Source: Marivita sp041725935 (GTDB lineage Bacteria > Pseudomonadota > Alphaproteobacteria > Rhodobacterales > Rhodobacteraceae). Taken from it: 64,000 nt of DNA. The notes below the pieces were generated by a model that searched no databases, had not been told where the DNA came from, and saw only the letters and a program-made list of their open reading frames with translations. Of the stretch, positions 34,179-42,634 are shown piece after piece. Made by a program: the position numbers and the translations under genes. The stretch lies in the NCBI GenBank assembly GCA_041725935.1, contig JBGRQD010000002.1, forward strand, positions 248,001-312,000, in the 5' to 3' direction. Numbering within the stretch: position 1 is the first letter of the stretch; each line of letters starts with the position of its first letter.

Positions 34179-34201
34179 CTTCGCCGGATCGGCGTCGAAC
34201 C

Positions 34202-35020
34202 TCAGTTGGTCGGCGCGTTCGGGAAGAACAGCTGCTGATCGGCGACCGTGTATTCGGCAATCGCCTCCTGACCTTCGGCAGAGACCAACCAATCGGCAAA
34301 GGTCTGTGCAGCGTCGGTATTCACGTTCGGGCATTTTTCCGGGCTGACCGGAATCACGCCGTACTGGTTGAACAGGTCGTCATCGCCTTGGACGCTGATC
34401 TGGTAATCCTGCTTGTTGCCAAAGCTGATCCATGTGGCGCGGTCGGTCAGAACATAAGCGCCCATGCCGATCCCCGCGTTCAGCGTGGCGCCCATGCCTG
34501 ATCCGGTCTCGCGATACCATTCACCGCTCGCCGAAGTCGGGTCGACATCCGAACTGGCCCAGAGAGACAGCTCTTTCTTGTGCGTGCCGCTGTCATCGCC
34601 GCGCGACGCGAACATCGCGCCCTCGTCTGCGATCTTGGCCAGAGCGGCCTGCACATCGGTCATGCCGGCAACACCTGCCGGATCAGAGGCGGGACCGACG
34701 ACGACAAAATCGTTGTACATCAGGTCCGTGCGTTCCGTTCCAAAGCCGTCAGCGACGAACTTTTCCTCGGACGCCTTGGCATGGACCAGAAGCACGTCGC
34801 CATCGCAGTTCTCGGCATTCTTGATCGCCTGCCCGGTGCCCACGGCAACCACGTTCACCTGAATGCCGGTTTCCTCTTGAAAGAGCGGCAGAAGATAATC
34901 GTATAGTCCCGAATTGGCCGTGGAGGTGGTGGATTGCACGATGATGGACGTGTCCTGCGCCGATGCGGCACCGGCAAGGATCATCGCAACAGCGGTCGCA
35001 GCAAAGGGTTTCGAATACAT
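34202..35020 (-). CDS. tupA: Tungstate-type ABC transporter substrate-binding protein
   Basis: The 272-residue periplasmic protein has a signal peptide (cleavage near ASA-QDT) and the TupA motif QSTTSTANSGLYDYLLP, which supplies oxyanion-binding Thr/Ser residues. GDVLLVHAKASEEKFVADG and FASRGDDSGTHKKELSLW follow. TupA binds tungstate (or molybdate) tightly for molybdopterin-type enzymes. It is the third gene of a permease-ATPase-binding protein operon. No ModE-like gene is near. Confidence 0.93.
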   Translation of the reverse strand: MYSKPFAATAVAMILAGAASAQDTSIIVQSTTSTANSGLYDYLLPLFQEETGIQVNVVAVGTGQAIKNAENCDGDVLLVHAKASEEKFVADGFGTERTDLMYNDFVVVGPASDPAGVAGMTDVQAALAKIADEGAMFASRGDDSGTHKKELSLWASSDVDPTSASGEWYRETGSGMGATLNAGIGMGAYVLTDRATWISFGNKQDYQISVQGDDDLFNQYGVIPVSPEKCPNVNTDAAQTFADWLVSAEGQEAIAEYTVADQQLFFPNAPTN

Positions 35021-35044
35021 GGGGGTTCCTCCTTGGTTTGGGAA

Positions 35045-35800
35045 TCAGACGACTATTCTGCCGTTCAGGTAATCCCGCGCCGCATCGCATCGCGGTTCGG
35101 GGAAAAAGTCGGATGCCGGGCTGTGTTCCGCGATGCGGCCCCGGTGCAGGAACACGACATCATCCGCCATCCGGCGCGCCTGTCCGACGTCATGCGTGAC
35201 CAGCACGATGCGCACACCGCGCTGGCGGGCGTCGGACATGATGCGTTCGATGGCCAGCACCGATGCGGGATCAAGGCTGGCGGTGGGTTCGTCGAGAAAC
35301 AGAACTTCGGGATCAGTGGCCAGCGCCCGCGCCAATGCGAGGCGCTGCGCCTCGCCGCCCGACAACAGTCGCGCGGGCTGGTCCGCCTTGTGCAGCAGAC
35401 CCACATGCTCCAGCAGCGCGGTCCGCTGCGCGCGGTCCTTGCGCCGCGCCTTGAGCACGAAGTCGATATTCGCCGCCACAGAGCGCCGCAAAAGAACCGG
35501 CTTCTGGAACACCAGCGCCTGCCGCGACATCACCTCGGACGGGCGCGCACCGCTCCACAGGATGTCACCCGACCCCGGCGCGATCAATCCGTGCATCAGC
35601 TTGAGCAACAGGCTCTTTCCAGCCCCGTTCGGCCCCATGATGACGGTGCAGCCGCGCGGACCAAGGTCCAACGACAGTCGGTCCAGCACCACAGCATCCC
35701 CAAACCGCAGCATCACGTCCCGCATCTTCAAAGGCAGGATCGGTGTCGCCTGTGTCGCGCGGCTGTCAGGTGCAAGAGTCATCGTCGATGCGTCAAACAT
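35045..35800 (-). CDS. tupC: Tungstate-type ABC transporter ATP-binding protein
   Basis: The 251-residue ATPase has Walker A GPNGAGKSLLLKLM, signature LLSGGEAQRLALARAL, Walker B VLFLDEPTASLD and a switch histidine in VLVTHDVGQARRM. It starts inside the permease gene (eight-base overlap) and is followed by tupA after 24 bases. The Walker A has Ser-Leu after Lys in place of the usual Ser-Thr, a tolerated change. Confidence 0.92.
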   Translation of the reverse strand: MFDASTMTLAPDSRATQATPILPLKMRDVMLRFGDAVVLDRLSLDLGPRGCTVIMGPNGAGKSLLLKLMHGLIAPGSGDILWSGARPSEVMSRQALVFQKPVLLRRSVAANIDFVLKARRKDRAQRTALLEHVGLLHKADQPARLLSGGEAQRLALARALATDPEVLFLDEPTASLDPASVLAIERIMSDARQRGVRIVLVTHDVGQARRMADDVVFLHRGRIAEHSPASDFFPEPRCDAARDYLNGRIVV

Positions 35801-36500
35801 AGGCTTGCCGCGCGGCCGTCATGCGCACGGACTGGACCGCCGCATTCACACCAAGTGCAATGACCAGAAGAATCATGCCCAACGCCAACGCCAGGCCCAG
35901 CTCGCCCTTGGAGGTCTCAAGCGCGATGGCCGTCGTCATCACCCGCGTCAGATGGTCGATATTGCCGCCGACGATGATCACCGCGCCCACCTCGGCCACG
36001 GCGCGCCCGAATCCCGCCAGGCCCACGGTCAGAAGCGAATAGCGGGCATCCCATAGCAATGCCTGTATCGTCTGTAGTCGCGTCAGGCACAGGGACCGGA
36101 ACTGGTCGGCATATTCGGTGTGCAAATCCTCGATCACCTGCCGCGACAGGGCGGCAATGATCGGTGCGATCAGGATGGTCTGCGCAATGATCATCGCAGT
36201 CGGCGTATAGAGCAGCCCGAGAAAGCCAAGCGGCCCGGATCGCGACAGGTAAAGATAGACCAAAAGTCCCACAACGACGGGCGGCAACCCCATCAAAGCA
36301 TTCATCAGGATCAGCACCGCATTGCGCCCGCGGAACCGGCCAATCGCGACAAGCGCACCAATCGGCAGTCCGATCAGGCAGGCAATCGCGGTGGCGGTCA
36401 GGCTGACCTGCAACGACAGCAGGACGATTTCCAGCAGGTCGGGATCACCGGACAGCACCAGTGTGACAGCTAGACCAAGAGCGTCTCCGATACTTTGCAA
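35793..36500 (-). CDS. tupB: Tungstate-type ABC transporter permease
   Basis: The 235-residue inner-membrane permease has about five to six hydrophobic helices and matches the TupB pattern (SLTATAIACLIGLPIGALVA, LMGLPPVVVGLLVYLYLSRSGPLG, AEVGAVIIVGGNI). It is the first gene of the tup operon. A 285-base gap precedes it with an AACTTGCGAAGTT palindrome at 36529-36541 that could be a control site. Confidence 0.92.
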   Translation of the reverse strand: MQSIGDALGLAVTLVLSGDPDLLEIVLLSLQVSLTATAIACLIGLPIGALVAIGRFRGRNAVLILMNALMGLPPVVVGLLVYLYLSRSGPLGFLGLLYTPTAMIIAQTILIAPIIAALSRQVIEDLHTEYADQFRSLCLTRLQTIQALLWDARYSLLTVGLAGFGRAVAEVGAVIIVGGNIDHLTRVMTTAIALETSKGELGLALALGMILLVIALGVNAAVQSVRMTAARQAYV

Positions 36501-36528
36501 AATTTCCCCTGACCTGCAGAAATTACAG

Positions 36529-36541
36529 AACTTGCGAAGTT
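36529..36541. promoter_or_regulatory. Short palindrome upstream of tupB
   Basis: AACTTGCGAAGTT is a 13-base palindrome 29 bases upstream of the tupB start, in an otherwise featureless gap (36501-36785). It could be an operator; no regulator is identified. Confidence 0.3.
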
Positions 36542-36785
36542 ATGCAGTTTATTTCGGCGACTTCAAGGCCATCGCGCTTCAAACCACTTCCCTCACGGGT
36601 ATATTTGCGGCCTTGGACGAACGCCGTTTGTACTTAACTGCAGAAATTCCCAACGGGGGAACCTATGTCCTAATATATCCAAGCCCTTCTGGACTGGCCT
36701 TCGGGCTGGGCTTCACCCTGCCCTCCGCGCGCCTGACCTGATAAGATCGGGCGAAATCCACGGATGAACACAGGAAACTGACCCG

Positions 36786-37112
36786 ATGTACCTTGCTATG
36801 AACCGATTTACCGTCCCGCTTGAAAACGCCTCGGAGTTTGAAGACCTCTGGCTGTCGCGCGAAAGCCGCCTGCAGGACATGGACGGCTTTGTCTCGTTCC
36901 ACATGCTCAGGGGACCGGAAGAGGCGGGCAGCGTGCTTTATGCTTCACACACGATCTGGGCCACCGAAGCGCATTTCCGCGCCTGGACCACAAGTGCGGA
37001 ATTCCGCGCATCCCACGCCCGTGCAGGCGACACAAAAACGCTTTACGTGGGCACTCCGAAGTTCGAAGGCTTCACCTCGATTCAGGAAATCGACGCGCTT
37101 CAGACGACCTGA
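36786..37112 (+). CDS. Antibiotic biosynthesis monooxygenase (ABM) domain protein, HmoA-like
   Basis: The 108-residue ferredoxin-like protein has the ABM pattern: NRFTVPLENASEFEDLWLSRESRLQDMDGFVSF in the first half and VLYASHTIWATEAHFRAWTTSAEF in the second. Proteins of this type include haem-degrading monooxygenases (HmoA/IsdG-like). The neighbouring hemP gene makes a haem role likely but not certain. Translation starts at MYLAMNRF. Confidence 0.8.
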   Translation: MYLAMNRFTVPLENASEFEDLWLSRESRLQDMDGFVSFHMLRGPEEAGSVLYASHTIWATEAHFRAWTTSAEFRASHARAGDTKTLYVGTPKFEGFTSIQEIDALQTT

Positions 37113-37217
37113 CGCCTGCAAGCCCCTCCGCCCCCGACCAACGCACAGCCTGTGATCCCTGGCGGGGTTGCAGGTGGCAGAGTCTCTTTGGCGTCGCGGT
37201 TTTTTTCTTGACTAAAA

Positions 37218-37253
37218 AAGTCGGATAACGATATTCAGAGTTATATCTGACTT
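37218..37253. promoter_or_regulatory. Interrupted dyad upstream of the hemP pair
   Basis: AAGTCGGATAAC (37218-37229) and GTTATATCTGACTT (37240-37253) form an inverted repeat with a ten-base centre, about 86 bases before the small gene at 37339. TTGACT just upstream (37209-37214) could be a -35. The site is a candidate iron- or haem-responsive operator, but it does not match the Irr box seen at dps. Confidence 0.45.
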
Positions 37254-37338
37254 AATTGATCGGCTTTATAGACCAAACCAAATCGCACTCATCCCAGCCA
37301 CCACGCGGCAGCCCGGATGTCAAAGAAAGGAATGACCC

Positions 37339-37509
37339 ATGATGACACCCGAGCCGAAAACCCCGACCGGGCCGACGCAGCAAAGCGCACTCGGATGGCG
37401 CGACCTGATCCAGTCCAACAGCGACACTGGCACCATCGAAGGCTTTGCGCTTGAACAGCTGATCGACATGCAGCGCGACCGAAGCCTCAAGTCAGGAGAG
37501 TCACGATGA
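37339..37509 (+). CDS. Small hypothetical protein upstream of hemP
   Basis: This 56-residue open frame (starting MMTPEPKTPTGPTQQSALGW) has AAGAAAGGAATG just upstream as a ribosome binding site, and its stop overlaps the hemP start (ATGA). It is polar with one amphipathic helix (IEGFALEQLIDMQRDRSL). No family is recognised. Translational coupling to HemP suggests a linked iron/haem function or a leader role. Confidence 0.6.
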   Translation: MMTPEPKTPTGPTQQSALGWRDLIQSNSDTGTIEGFALEQLIDMQRDRSLKSGESR

Positions 37510-37679
37510 GCCTGATGCAGAACCTCCCGAGGCCGCGCAACATCGACGATATCGACGGCACTGCCAGCTATGACGCGCGCGATCTAATCGTAAACGGGCT
37601 CAAGGCGGAAATCGTGCTGGACGGGCAAACCTATACGCTGCGCATCACGCGCGCCGGCAAGCTGATTTTGACCAAATGA
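37506..37679 (+). CDS. hemP: Hemin uptake protein HemP
   Basis: The 57-residue protein ends in the conserved HemP signature: YDARDLIVNG, then AEIVLDGQTYTLRITRAGKL and a last ILTK. HemP is a small protein needed for haem uptake gene expression or function in alpha- and betaproteobacteria. The gene overlaps the preceding small gene by four bases. No haem receptor or hmu genes follow within the window. Confidence 0.85.
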   Translation: MSLMQNLPRPRNIDDIDGTASYDARDLIVNGLKAEIVLDGQTYTLRITRAGKLILTK

Positions 37680-37887
37680 AGGATAGGCTGGACAGAGCGG
37701 GCAGCACCGGTCTGGGTCAGGCGGGAGTATATCGCGCCTTGGGAGGCAGCGCTGATCGTGTCGGTGCCACGATAAGAGACGTAGCCCGGCCCGCCCCGCA
37801 TCCGAACCACATTTCTTCAACGCGCAGGATCCACTGACCCTGCCCCAGCCAGACAAAGACAGCCGTCTTTCTTCAAGCGAGGACACC

Positions 37888-38148
37888 ATGGCCAAAGTAC
37901 CCAGCCCGTGCATCGGCGTTTGCAAATTCAAACGCGAAGGCCATTGCATCGGATGCTCGATGACCAAAGCGCAGAAATCTTCTTTCAAGGCGCTCAAGAA
38001 GAATTCGCATCGCGAAGCGTTTGTCGAACTCGTCATTGCACAACAGACCTGCATGGGCCGCTACAAGCACTGGGAAAACGCCTACGCCAAACGATGCGGC
38101 AAGAAGAATGTGAAGCTCGAACTTCTGAAGGGCGGCAAGGCGGCATGA
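37888..38148 (+). CDS. DUF1289 domain protein
   Basis: The 86-residue protein begins with SPCIGVCKFKREGHCIGCSMT, the C-x3-C...C-x2-C cysteine set of DUF1289, which may bind a metal or Fe-S cluster. A basic C-terminal half (about residues 25-86) follows. The function of the family is not established. It lies between hemP and dps, both iron-related. A 208-base gap without clear features precedes it. Confidence 0.8.
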   Translation: MAKVPSPCIGVCKFKREGHCIGCSMTKAQKSSFKALKKNSHREAFVELVIAQQTCMGRYKHWENAYAKRCGKKNVKLELLKGGKAA

Positions 38149-38203
38149 TTTTGGCTGCACCTAATCAACGCCCTGCTGCCAATCAAAGACCAACAGGCAC
38201 GCA

Positions 38204-38626
38204 ATGACCGCAGCACAACGTGATATTTCAAAACTTCAGACCCGTGATCCGGCCATCCGCACGGATACAGAGCCTTTTCTGGATCACCTGCGATTCACCG
38301 CCAGCGCGGCACGGTGCAAAAGCTATGTCGATCTCTTCGGGGCCTGCGCGTCGCTGTCCCGCGAGCCCCATATCGCCTTTCAGGCCGCCTCGGACCTGCT
38401 GATGCGATGCCTGTCGCAGGCACTAGGGCACCGACCTGTCTGGCTCCGTCCTGGCGAGACAGAAACAACCTTTGACGAGGACTGGCTGCTGGCCCTTGCC
38501 CGAGCCCTCAAGCGCGAGGACCTGTCCAGCGCTACCTTTTTGCTGCACTCAAGGGTGCCAAAACATGCAAGGCGCACGCTGATTTCGCTGCTGCGCAGCG
38601 TGGTCGACAATTTTGTTAGGATTTAG
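38204..38626 (+). CDS. Hypothetical protein
   Basis: The 140-residue protein is helical and rich in Leu, Ala and Arg, with two cysteines near the start of a helix (SAARCKSYVDLFGACASL). It has no signal peptide or membrane segment, and no family is recognised. The codon use looks like its neighbours. Its last codons overlap the Irr-type box at 38622-38638, so it would be unusual as a site, but the frame is clean. It follows the DUF1289 gene by 55 bases. Confidence 0.55.
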   Translation: MTAAQRDISKLQTRDPAIRTDTEPFLDHLRFTASAARCKSYVDLFGACASLSREPHIAFQAASDLLMRCLSQALGHRPVWLRPGETETTFDEDWLLALARALKREDLSSATFLLHSRVPKHARRTLISLLRSVVDNFVRI

Positions 38627-38638
38627 AAAGATTCTAAA
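38622..38638. promoter_or_regulatory. Irr-type iron control element (ICE) upstream of dps
   Basis: TTTAGAAAGATTCTAAA is a perfect dyad with a three-base centre and matches the alphaproteobacterial Irr box (TTTAGAANNNTTCTAAA). It lies 95 bases before the dps start. Irr usually represses iron-storage genes when iron is low, which fits dps. Confidence 0.8.
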
Positions 38639-38732
38639 ACGACTTGTTGTCCCCCAACCGGGGACTTATCTTGGAAGTGCAAGCCAGCTCGCCGCCAGCC
38701 AGCACCCGATTCATTCATGCAGGAGGTGAACA

Positions 38733-39203
38733 ATGACACAAACGGCACAATCCCTATCGACCGACGCATCCACGCAGATCGCGGACGCCCTCAACCAATG
38801 TGTGGCGGAAACCGCGGTGACCACGATGCTGGCACAGAATTTCCATTGGAACGTGACAGGCATGGCTTTCGGCCCCCTGCATGACCTGTTCCAGACAATC
38901 TACGAAGATCACTTTGTCGCTCAGGATGATCTGGCCGAGCGGATCAAGGCGCTCGATGCCCATGCCGAAGGCACGCTGGCCGGAATGCTCAAACGCTCCA
39001 AAGTGACCGAGACCGATGGCGCGCCATCGGCGCAGGACATGATCCGCCTTATGAAAGAGGCTCAGGAAACGCTGGCCGAAACCATCGCGGGTGCAGGCGA
39101 ACTGGCCGCAAAACATGGCGATACGCTGACCGAGGACCTGTGCATCGCGCGGGGCCAGACCCACGAGAAATTCGCCTGGATGCTGCGTTCACATCTTGCG
39201 TAA
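38733..39203 (+). CDS. dps: Dps-family ferritin-like DNA protection protein
   Basis: The 156-residue protein forms the Dps four-helix bundle. The ferroxidase site ligands are visible with the correct spacing: His38 (NFHWN), His50, Asp65 and Glu69 (FVAQDDLAERI). It oxidises and stores iron and protects DNA. AGGAGGTG ten bases upstream gives strong translation, and the Irr box lies in the promoter region. A hairpin follows. Confidence 0.95.
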   Translation: MTQTAQSLSTDASTQIADALNQCVAETAVTTMLAQNFHWNVTGMAFGPLHDLFQTIYEDHFVAQDDLAERIKALDAHAEGTLAGMLKRSKVTETDGAPSAQDMIRLMKEAQETLAETIAGAGELAAKHGDTLTEDLCIARGQTHEKFAWMLRSHLA

Positions 39204-39208
39204 CACAT

Positions 39209-39239
39209 AAGGCCGCGTCCGGTTTACGGAGGCGGCCTT
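39209..39239 (+). terminator. Hairpin terminator after dps
   Basis: AAGGCCGC (39209-39216) pairs with GCGGCCTT (39232-39239), with an inner TCCG/CGGA stem, starting five bases after the dps stop. It is followed by a short T-containing stretch (GTCTTAATCT) and probably ends the dps transcript. Confidence 0.7.
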
Positions 39240-39258
39240 GTCTTAATCTGGCTGATCC

Positions 39259-39978
39259 TCAGCGGGACCGACGGAACAGCGACCAGCCACCTCCGGCCGT
39301 ACCGACCAGTTGGAACCCTGCCTTTCCCAACACGCGCCGCGACGCCATATTGCCGTCTTTGACCCGCGCGATGAGCGTATTCAATGATGCATCCTCGTCA
39401 AAGCTCTGGTTGACAAACGCGACCACGGCAGCACCGGCCATGCCCTGCCCCCAATACGGGCGCCCGATCCAATAGCTGAGTTCAGACACACCGGCATGCG
39501 GGCCACCCGCATTACGGAGCAGCCGTACCTGTCCAACCGGCACATCGTCATGAAGAACCGCGAAGACATGGTGATGAGCGCCCTCATTCGCGATCTCAAT
39601 CAGCGTTTCGGCAAGATCGACTGTGAACGGGTCGGGATAGGGTTCTGGCAAGGTTTCCCAAAGCACCCGATCGGCCAAAAGTTCAGTCAGACGCGGCGCA
39701 TCGCTGGCCTCCCAAGGCCGCAGATGCAGATGAAGCGCAATATCCCGATGGTCCCGCTTCGATCGGGGATGCCGGGGGTCAATCACCTCTTTGGGATTAA
39801 GATCGTCGATCCCGTCGGCCAAAATCCATCCGCTCTGCAGCGGATCATAAGCGACGGGGATGGCTTCAGATTTGCAGTACGCCAATTCCTCTGGGGTCAG
39901 GATGCCGTCGGATCGCAGCCGGTCCAACCGCAACAGGCGACCGCTTGGCAGGGTGCGTACCTTGTCGATCGGCGACAT
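39259..39978 (-). CDS. GNAT family N-acetyltransferase
   Basis: The 239-residue protein has an extra N-terminal region of about 80 residues (SGILTPEEL-type helix, then a linker with many basic residues) before a RimJ/RimL-like GNAT domain (LHLRPWEASDAPRLTELL, ELSYWIGRPYWGQGMAGAAV, NMASRRVLGKAGFQLVG). The substrate is unknown. It is transcribed toward dps and ends 19 bases from the terminator. Confidence 0.8.
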   Translation of the reverse strand: MSPIDKVRTLPSGRLLRLDRLRSDGILTPEELAYCKSEAIPVAYDPLQSGWILADGIDDLNPKEVIDPRHPRSKRDHRDIALHLHLRPWEASDAPRLTELLADRVLWETLPEPYPDPFTVDLAETLIEIANEGAHHHVFAVLHDDVPVGQVRLLRNAGGPHAGVSELSYWIGRPYWGQGMAGAAVVAFVNQSFDEDASLNTLIARVKDGNMASRRVLGKAGFQLVGTAGGGWSLFRRSR

Positions 39979-40057
39979 CGCTCATCCTCCACATAACTAA
40001 AGATATGTGGGGACGATTTTCGGAGTTGCAACAAACGGACAGCCTGAAAAGTGCGCC

Positions 40058-41548
40058 TCAGCGCATCACGAACGGATTGGCCATCGGCGCGTCCGACGTG
40101 CTGATCCAGACCGTCTTGGTGCGGGTGTAGTCATGGATCGCCTCGATACCCGCCTCGCGCCCATAGCCCGATTGGTTGAAACCGCCAAAAGGCGCGATCG
40201 GCGACACCGCGCGATACGTGTTGACCCAGCAAATCCCCGCCTTGATCCGCGCCGACACACGGTGCGCACGGGCGATGTTCTGGGTGAACACGCCTGACCC
40301 AAGCCCGAATTCCGTGGCATTGGCCAGCGCGATGGCCTCATCCTCAGTGTCGAACGGCAAGAGTGACATGACGGGGCCAAACATCTCGACCTTCAGCGTT
40401 TCGGTATTGGCATCAGCACATTCGACCAGTGTCGGCGCCATGTAATTGCCGGGTCCGTCGATCCGGGCACCGCCGAAACGGACACGCGCACCGCCCTCGA
40501 CAGCGGCGGCCAGCGTCGCTTCGATCCGGCGGACCTGCGCGTCGGTGCATAAAGGGCCGACATGAGTCGCGGCCTCAAGGGGATCACCAATGACGACATG
40601 GGCCATCTTTTCTTCGATCCGCGCAATCAAGGCCTCTAGCACAGACCGGTGTACCAGCCCGCGACTGCCCGCGACGCAGCTTTGCCCGGACGCGCCGAAA
40701 TTGCCCGCGATCAATCCGTTCGCGGCACCGTCAAGATCGGCATCCTCGAAGACGAGGATCGGGGATTTGCCACCCAGTTCCAATGTTGTAACGGCAAAGT
40801 TTTCCGCCGAGTTACGCACCACGTGGCGGGCCGTTTCAGGCCCGCCGGTGAAGGCGATCCGGTCTACATCGGGGTGACGCGTCAGCGGGATGGCGCAGTT
40901 CTCGGCGTCGCCGGTGATCAACGACACCACGCCCGGCGGAAAACCCGCCTCTTCGATCAACCGCGCGAATTCAAGCATCGGCGCGGGGGCGATTTCCGAC
41001 GCCTTCAGAACAACGCTGCATCCCGCCGCCAGCGCCGGTCCCAGCTTGGTGGCGGTCAGGAACATCTGCGCGTTCCATGGCACAATGGCAACGACAACCC
41101 CGATGGGGTTGCGGCGGGTGAAGACATGCATGTCCGGCTTGTCGATGGGCAGGACCGCGCCTTCGATCTTGTCGGCCAGTCCGGCATAATAGCGGTAATA
41201 CTCCGCAACATAGGCGGTCTGGCTTGCGGTTTCGGCCAGAAGTTTGCCACTGTCGGTGGTCTCGACCCGGCCGATCCGTTCGGCGTTCTTCTCGATTAGG
41301 TCGGCCAGGCGGTAGAGCAGCTTGCCGCGCCGGGTTTGGGTCATGTCCCGCCAAGCCGGATCGCCCAGCGCCCGCCGCGCCGCTTTGATCGCGCGATCCA
41401 CGTCAGAGGCATCGGCACAGGCAAAGGTTGCCCAATCCGCGCCCGTGGCCGGGTTTTGCGAGGTCATGACCTGCCCGCTGCCCCCTTCAGTCCAGGAGCC
41501 GTCGATGAAAAGCGGGTAGTGCGGAAGCTGGGTCATAGGGTCACTCAT
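40058..41548 (-). CDS. NAD-dependent aldehyde dehydrogenase (catabolic operon)
   Basis: The 496-residue aldehyde dehydrogenase has the catalytic Cys291 (FGASGQSCVAGS), the general base Glu257 (TTLELGGKSP), the coenzyme-binding IAFTGGPETA loop and the PWNAQMFLTATKLGPAL segment. The start at 41548 overlaps the stop of the luciferase-like monooxygenase (ATGA). In a TgnC-like role it would oxidise the ring-opened aldehyde or lactol product of that monooxygenase; succinate semialdehyde is an alternative substrate. Confidence 0.92.
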   Translation of the reverse strand: MSDPMTQLPHYPLFIDGSWTEGGSGQVMTSQNPATGADWATFACADASDVDRAIKAARRALGDPAWRDMTQTRRGKLLYRLADLIEKNAERIGRVETTDSGKLLAETASQTAYVAEYYRYYAGLADKIEGAVLPIDKPDMHVFTRRNPIGVVVAIVPWNAQMFLTATKLGPALAAGCSVVLKASEIAPAPMLEFARLIEEAGFPPGVVSLITGDAENCAIPLTRHPDVDRIAFTGGPETARHVVRNSAENFAVTTLELGGKSPILVFEDADLDGAANGLIAGNFGASGQSCVAGSRGLVHRSVLEALIARIEEKMAHVVIGDPLEAATHVGPLCTDAQVRRIEATLAAAVEGGARVRFGGARIDGPGNYMAPTLVECADANTETLKVEMFGPVMSLLPFDTEDEAIALANATEFGLGSGVFTQNIARAHRVSARIKAGICWVNTYRAVSPIAPFGGFNQSGYGREAGIEAIHDYTRTKTVWISTSDAPMANPFVMR

Positions 41549-42579
41549 TGAAAGGCTGGCATCACATCGTCGATGAATCGCTGCAGGGATGCGCGCTTGC
41601 GGTCGAAACTCATGCCACTGTCGATCCAAAAGGAATACTCGTCATAGCCTAAATCCTCGTACCGTTTGATCCGGTCGATCACCTGATCCGCCGTTCCGAT
41701 GGTCAGGTCGCGTGCCATATTCTCGGGTGCCATCAGAGTGTTCGCCGCCATCTCGTCCTCGGTCAGCGGCGCGATCAAGCCCTGTGCCACGGGCCGCTTG
41801 TTCTGGAACCATGCCCCGAAATAGCAATAAAAGCGCGACAATTCACTGGCGGCAACCGCCACATCAGCCTCATCCGCGCCGACATAGGTGTGGTGCAGCA
41901 GCATGATCTTGGGGCGTGGCCCCGCGTGGCTGTCGCAGGCATCGTTGAAGCGGCCCATCAGGGTCTCAATCTCGCTCATCCCCATCCAGAGCGGTGTGAC
42001 CTGAATGTTGAACCCGTTGTGAACGCCAAACTCGTGGCTGTTCGGATCACGTGCCGCTATCCAGATCGGTGGGCCATCGGGCTGCACCGGCTTGGGGGCC
42101 GAGGTGGTGGCGGGGAACTGGAAGTATTCACCCTCATGCGCGCAGTCCCCGGCCCAGAGCTGGCGCAGAAGCGGCGTGATCTCCCGCATCCGCTGTCCGG
42201 CCTCCCAGGCATCCATGCCGGGCCGCAGCCGTTCGTATTCATAGGAATAGGCCCCCCGCGCAATGCCCAGCTCGATCCGCCCGCCAGTCAACAGATCCGC
42301 CGACGCCGCCTCGCCCGCCAGCTTGATCGGATGCCAGAAGGGCGCAATCACGGTGCCCGTCCCCAGACGCACGTTCTTGGTGTGATGCGCGATATTCACC
42401 AACGACATCAACGGGTTCGGCGCGATGGTGAATTCCATCCCGTGATGTTCGCCAGTCCAGATCGCCCGCATCCCGGCTTCGTCCGCCATCTTGCACAGTG
42501 CGATGAACTCTTCGTTCAACTGGTCATGCGGCTGGTCCGGCGTCAGCCGTTCCATATGCACGAAGAGCGAGAACTCCAT
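41545..42579 (-). CDS. Luciferase-like (LLM) flavin-dependent monooxygenase
   Basis: The 344-residue TIM-barrel flavin monooxygenase shows MEFSLFVHMERL at the start, EHHGMEFTIAPNPL, RLGTGTVIAPFWHPI, GRIELGIARGAYSYEY and DQVIDRIKRYEDLGYDEYSFW, typical of the bacterial luciferase-like family. It would use reduced FMN from a separate reductase, none of which is encoded nearby. In trigonelline degradation (TgnA) an enzyme of this class cleaves the N-methylpyridine ring directly. It lies 55 bases after the hydrolase gene. Confidence 0.9.
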   Translation of the reverse strand: MEFSLFVHMERLTPDQPHDQLNEEFIALCKMADEAGMRAIWTGEHHGMEFTIAPNPLMSLVNIAHHTKNVRLGTGTVIAPFWHPIKLAGEAASADLLTGGRIELGIARGAYSYEYERLRPGMDAWEAGQRMREITPLLRQLWAGDCAHEGEYFQFPATTSAPKPVQPDGPPIWIAARDPNSHEFGVHNGFNIQVTPLWMGMSEIETLMGRFNDACDSHAGPRPKIMLLHHTYVGADEADVAVAASELSRFYCYFGAWFQNKRPVAQGLIAPLTEDEMAANTLMAPENMARDLTIGTADQVIDRIKRYEDLGYDEYSFWIDSGMSFDRKRASLQRFIDDVMPAFQ

Positions 42580-42634
42580 CTTTCAAGTCCTTTCAAACAG
42601 GGGGCAAGAGTGGTCGGGAAGGTCCGGGCATGGG

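Larger units (their letters stand above)
33668..34201. other. 534-base stretch without a recognised gene, possible plus-strand transcript
   Basis: Several short frames are open on both strands; the best plus-strand candidate is 33799-34059 (86 codons, ending GCGIGICRT). None matches a family I recognise, and ribosome binding sites are weak. The stretch ends in a strong plus-strand terminator (34143-34178), although both flanking genes are on the minus strand. This suggests a small RNA or small protein gene reading rightward. Confidence 0.4.

Noticed and set aside
36514..36648. Direct repeat CTGCAGAAATT at 36514 and 36638
   Set aside because: Only 11 bases, 124 apart, with no flanking structure; probably chance in an AT-richer gap.
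37840..37887. AAAGAC/GTCTTT hairpin before the DUF1289 gene as a terminator
   Set aside because: The six-base stem is weak and the following T stretch is broken.
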